DNA of 64,000 bases from Acanthaster planci (taxonomy: Eukaryota > Echinodermata > Asteroidea > Valvatida > Acanthasteridae). The stretch covers positions 2,253,173-2,317,172 of the forward strand of contig NW_019091404.1 of the NCBI RefSeq assembly GCF_001949145.1, given 5' to 3'. Under the pieces are notes generated by a model. It made no database searches. It was not told the DNA's origin and saw only the letters and a program-made list of their open reading frames with translations. Of the stretch, positions 60,501 to 64,000 are shown piece by piece. Each line of letters begins with the position of its first letter. Positions within the stretch are counted from its first letter, which is position 1. A program made the translations under genes and the position numbers.

Positions 60501-63500
60501 TTTAAAGTCCTTTCTAAAAATATCTGAACACTTTCTTATCCGTTTCCAAGGTAACTTTTGTGAGATGATTCCATTTTTGTGGAATCCGCCCTTAGCTGAA
60601 GTACACCCTCTCCAGCAAAAGAAAGACAGATGGTATTAAGTTTTCCAACCGGATTCTTGCGCACGCTCAGTATTTACGGGCAGCCCATACATTCCAGACT
60701 ACATCTGTAAATTCATTGCTTGTACTCAGCATGCTCCGCGTCCAACGTGCATAGACTTGCGCGCCTATGCAGTGAATGTGTACCAAAGGACTGTCAATTT
60801 CATATCAAAACACATCCTCTTTTGTTCCTGCTCAGAGCGGACAGGCGAGTGTAAATGAATGTGTCATTGTCCGAGTACGAAATAAACAAGACTTTAAAAT
60901 GTATGTCACCTCCATGCAAAACTGTTCAATGGTCTTACGCTCATGGGTAGGTTTTGTACAGGTTAGCTAAAAGCTCACCTTTTCCGGCACGATTTAGTGG
61001 GTGCGGTGGGTCTGGAATGACTCTCCTCCCAGTGTGTCTTTGCCACATCTAAACTGCAACCCATTACAGGTGAAAGTTCCCGTACAGAATTGGAATCTCA
61101 ACTAGAACAGTGTTCCACCTGAGAAGTCTTCAGCCCAAATCCTGTAAATGAATGTATCCGATACGGAAGTCCCACAAAATAGGCTAACCCAACTGTGGTC
61201 ATGCCTAGGACTGCCTTCCGTACTTACAATATGCAAAAATAAATTACTTTTCACTGCATACAATTTACAGGAGACCAGATGTTTACAACTAGTTCTGTCA
61301 GGTTTTCTGCATGGATGAATACTGCTGAGTATCAGTCAAGGACTTTACTAGATGCCTGTGCTGGGTCAACCAAGGACTCGAAAATTCTCTGTTAAAGCTC
61401 CTACCGACCTCCTAGGACAGGTTTAGCCAAATTGTGTGTGCACTGTTACTGGAGAAAGGCCACATCTGTTGTTCCAGCCAGCATGAGGAAACCGAGAATT
61501 AAACAAGTTCCCATTATAAAGGGCAGTCGTTGTTTGGACAATAATCCAGACAGAATTGGTGCAATAACACAAGCTGTGCGTGGACGCCGTGGACAGCTTG
61601 TGTCAGGTCATTCTTTGGAAGAAAAGAAAACTGGTGTAGTCATGGAGATTTTGGAAGTACCAGGTTTTTACTTTTGCACGTATTGTGCACGGCTCTCCTG
61701 ACAAACACAAAAGTCATGTACATGTACCGGTAGCTGCAAACTGTTGAGTCATGGTTGTATCTTGACCCCAAACAATACACTTTACTCTGTAGCTCTTGAT
61801 GATAAAAGCAAACCAATCATTGGCAAACTGGCTTTTATTATACATGTGCAGTGTATGTTTTTATTGATACTAGTAGTTTGCTTCTAGGAACTGGAACACA
61901 CATTCATGTACATGTACACACGTCACATCTCATGGTATTCTTGTTATGATATAAAGTGTATAAAATAAGCGTATTTTACCTAAAGTCATTTGAAATCTGT
62001 AAGGGTTTAGTGCACTTGTATACATGTACCTGTGCATGCGTATATGTAAACACAGGTTATGTGTAGATAGCACTGCTGAATACAGTGTGACCCAATTTGC
62101 ACAAAATAGACAAATCTGGGATGAAACGCAGGTGACTGTATCAGCCCCCTTCCCCTGAGAACCCCCATTGCACACATCTTAGACATCTATGGCAATTGAA
62201 ATAACAAAATACAAATTTCTTGAAAATTCTCAAGCAAAAAAAAAGCACTTCGTATTGCGAGAGCTGGACCAATCCTATTTGATTGGTTTTTCCTTGGACA
62301 ACTACGGCTGCAAGTAAAAGTCACACAACTTACATGTATGTGAATTCATGAGAATTTTCTCCCCAATCATATGTGGTATTGCGCTCCGAGTACCAGCTAC
62401 ATGTACATGTGCAGTGATCAATGATTCACTGAAGTGGCTACGTTATCGGTACATCATGGAGAAAGGGTTACATGCACATCGGTAAAATGCTTGATGTCTT
62501 AGGAAGTTCAAATATGAATTAACGTTACTTTACCTTTTCCCCCCTTTGCATTCATAGTAAATGATGGGAATAGGAGGAACTGAGCTCATGTCAGAGTCAC
62601 AAATATGCTCTGAGTGGCATCAAATCACAAAAATGATAGTGGTCTAATAATATTTTCCAGAACTGTACATCCACTTGACCAAGTACATGAGAATAAGACA
62701 CTGCCATTGCCTATCAGGACGCGTCCTTCTCTTTGCAGTACATGTAAGCTGCACTATCTACGGTACTACTGGTCCATGTCATGTGAAAGTCAACCAAGCA
62801 CATGTTGGACACTGGCATTTACTGCTGCCAGTAGATCTACATGGACATGTGTGTGGGAAAACAGAATTGAGATGGGTCAAGCATGGTGATTAGGGTACCA
62901 GAGAAGAAAAAACACTGCATGTTACATGTACATATTACAGTCTCCATTCTCCAACTGTTCCGCACGATGCATTTTCACGTATACATGCATCAAAAAAACT
63001 TATTAAAAAACTTATTTCTCCCTCATTTAGCTTGAAATACGGTAAACTCTATGCCAACGAGAGATTAAGAGGAATATTTCCATTGGGAAAGCCAAAAGCA
63101 AGAGGAACACAAATAAAAGTGGAGCCAAAGTGTAGAGTACAGTCTATCTACCATCTGTCACTCATCCCCTGTTGTTGTTCTTTTCATATGTACACGTACA
63201 TATACCTATCTGATTAACCTGCTCTACGCAAGGTTAAAGTACCGGTGAATGAAATTGAAGTAGCCTTGAAATGCAACAGAGAAGGCCTCCAAGTTGCGTG
63301 AATCCTGTCCTTCAATGGAGGAGGCCTTGTGGGATTTCAAAACATACTACTGTAGTTCTGCCTCTTGCTAAACAATTTCAATCAATGGTTCTAGTTGTAT
63401 TGTAATTTAAATGACCGCATTTGTCAAAGGCCAAGGGATCTGAGGTCATATGACAATGGGAAATGGTTGGATGATCGGATGCCTATTCAGGACTTGTTCA

Positions 63501-64000
63501 CTAACAGAAAGTATGCTTCCTTCAGCAGAATTTCTACCATGATTTTCAAGTTTCCTGAGGGCGTTGGAGCAGATTTAAAAAAAAAACAAAGAGAGGAGGG
63601 TTTTTCCTGAATTATGTTACAAGCCTGATTTGGGGGATTTGTTTGTTTGTTTGTTTGTTTTTTTGGTTTTTGCTGTTGTGCAGTACGTAGTAACAATTTT
63701 AACATAGTATCTTGCACTATCTACAATTTAACAGCAGAATAATCAATACCAACAAGCTATCGTGCATCACAACTTTCTCGTCATCATCTTCACTTGTAGG
63801 TATTTCTTTGGAAACAAACGGAAGTCATATTGCATAATTTGTTTCACTGTACAAACGTATTCTATATTCTTAATTGAAACATTTTTGCAGAAAGTTCTAC
63901 AAAGAGATTTTACATTTGATATATTGCAAACTGTGATCAAATGCATGTTACCAGCGTATGATGTATTTGCCATTCTGTCACAACCCGACATCATCTCGAA
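57502..64000. other. Region upstream of NADK without a supported gene
   Basis: No exon of a known family was seen on either strand. A CpG-richer patch at about 60640-60780 (GCGCACGC, CCGCGTCC, TTGCGCGCC) could be an upstream NADK promoter or 5' exon, but nothing in the sequence ties it to the gene. TACATGTA remains frequent to about 62.9 kb. A GTTT microsatellite lies at 63639-63662. Confidence 0.4.
63639..63662 (+). repeat. (GTTT)n microsatellite
   Basis: About five uninterrupted GTTT units followed by a T run. Confidence 0.85.

Noticed and set aside
61432-61701. 89-codon frame ending FYFCTYCARLS as a zinc-finger gene
   Set aside because: The Cys residues do not fit a known finger spacing and there is no splice or start context.

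Overview
The window looks like nuclear DNA of an invertebrate deuterostome. An echinoderm is my best guess, with hemichordate or amphioxus as alternatives. The grounds are canonical GT-AG introns of a few hundred bases, animal-specific genes that read best against vertebrate proteins, tRNA-derived SINE-like sequence, many small inverted-repeat elements, and noncoding DNA saturated with the palindrome TACATGTA. No prokaryotic, organellar, retroviral or toxin sequence was recognised. Family calls come from recalled protein sequences, not from a search.

Three host genes account for essentially all coding sequence. (1) Minus strand, 24019 down to 472: an actin-filament-associated-protein (AFAP1/AFAP1L1/AFAP1L2-XB130) homologue. 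Twelve coding exons (549 codons) are in the window and the C-terminal coiled-coil part runs off the left edge. Its first coding exon is only 16 nt and is followed by a 16.2 kb intron. (2) Plus strand, 26140 to 41192: a complete AHCTF1/ELYS (MEL-28) homologue of 36 coding exons and 1960 residues. It has a beta-propeller-like N-terminal part, a helical ELYS domain and a long disordered C-terminal part with a RISF motif, Ser-Pro repeats and an AT-hook-like basic patch. (3) Minus strand, 57501 down to 45971: a complete NAD kinase (NADK) of 10 coding exons and 429 residues, with an unusual cysteine-rich first exon. Exon phases are consistent across every junction in all three models.

Layout: 1-24 kb is the AFAP-family gene, mostly introns rich in small repeats. 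24.0-26.1 kb is the intergenic space between two head-to-head genes and may hold both promoters. 26.1-41.2 kb is the compact, repeat-poor ELYS gene. 41.2-46.0 kb is a tail-to-tail intergenic stretch. 46.0-57.5 kb is NADK with a 7.7 kb first intron. 57.5-64 kb has no gene that I can support. The three genes have unrelated jobs (actin/signalling adaptor, nuclear pore and chromatin seeding, NADP synthesis), so I see no pathway linking them.

The repeat content is the less expected part: a pair of 143-bp TTAA/CCCTCC elements in opposite orientation, a 67-bp hairpin flanked by an 8-bp direct repeat, several foldback MITE-like elements, a 53-bp tandem array, and a roughly 19 kb gap in the TACATGTA motif centred on ELYS. 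I found no convincing wholly new system.
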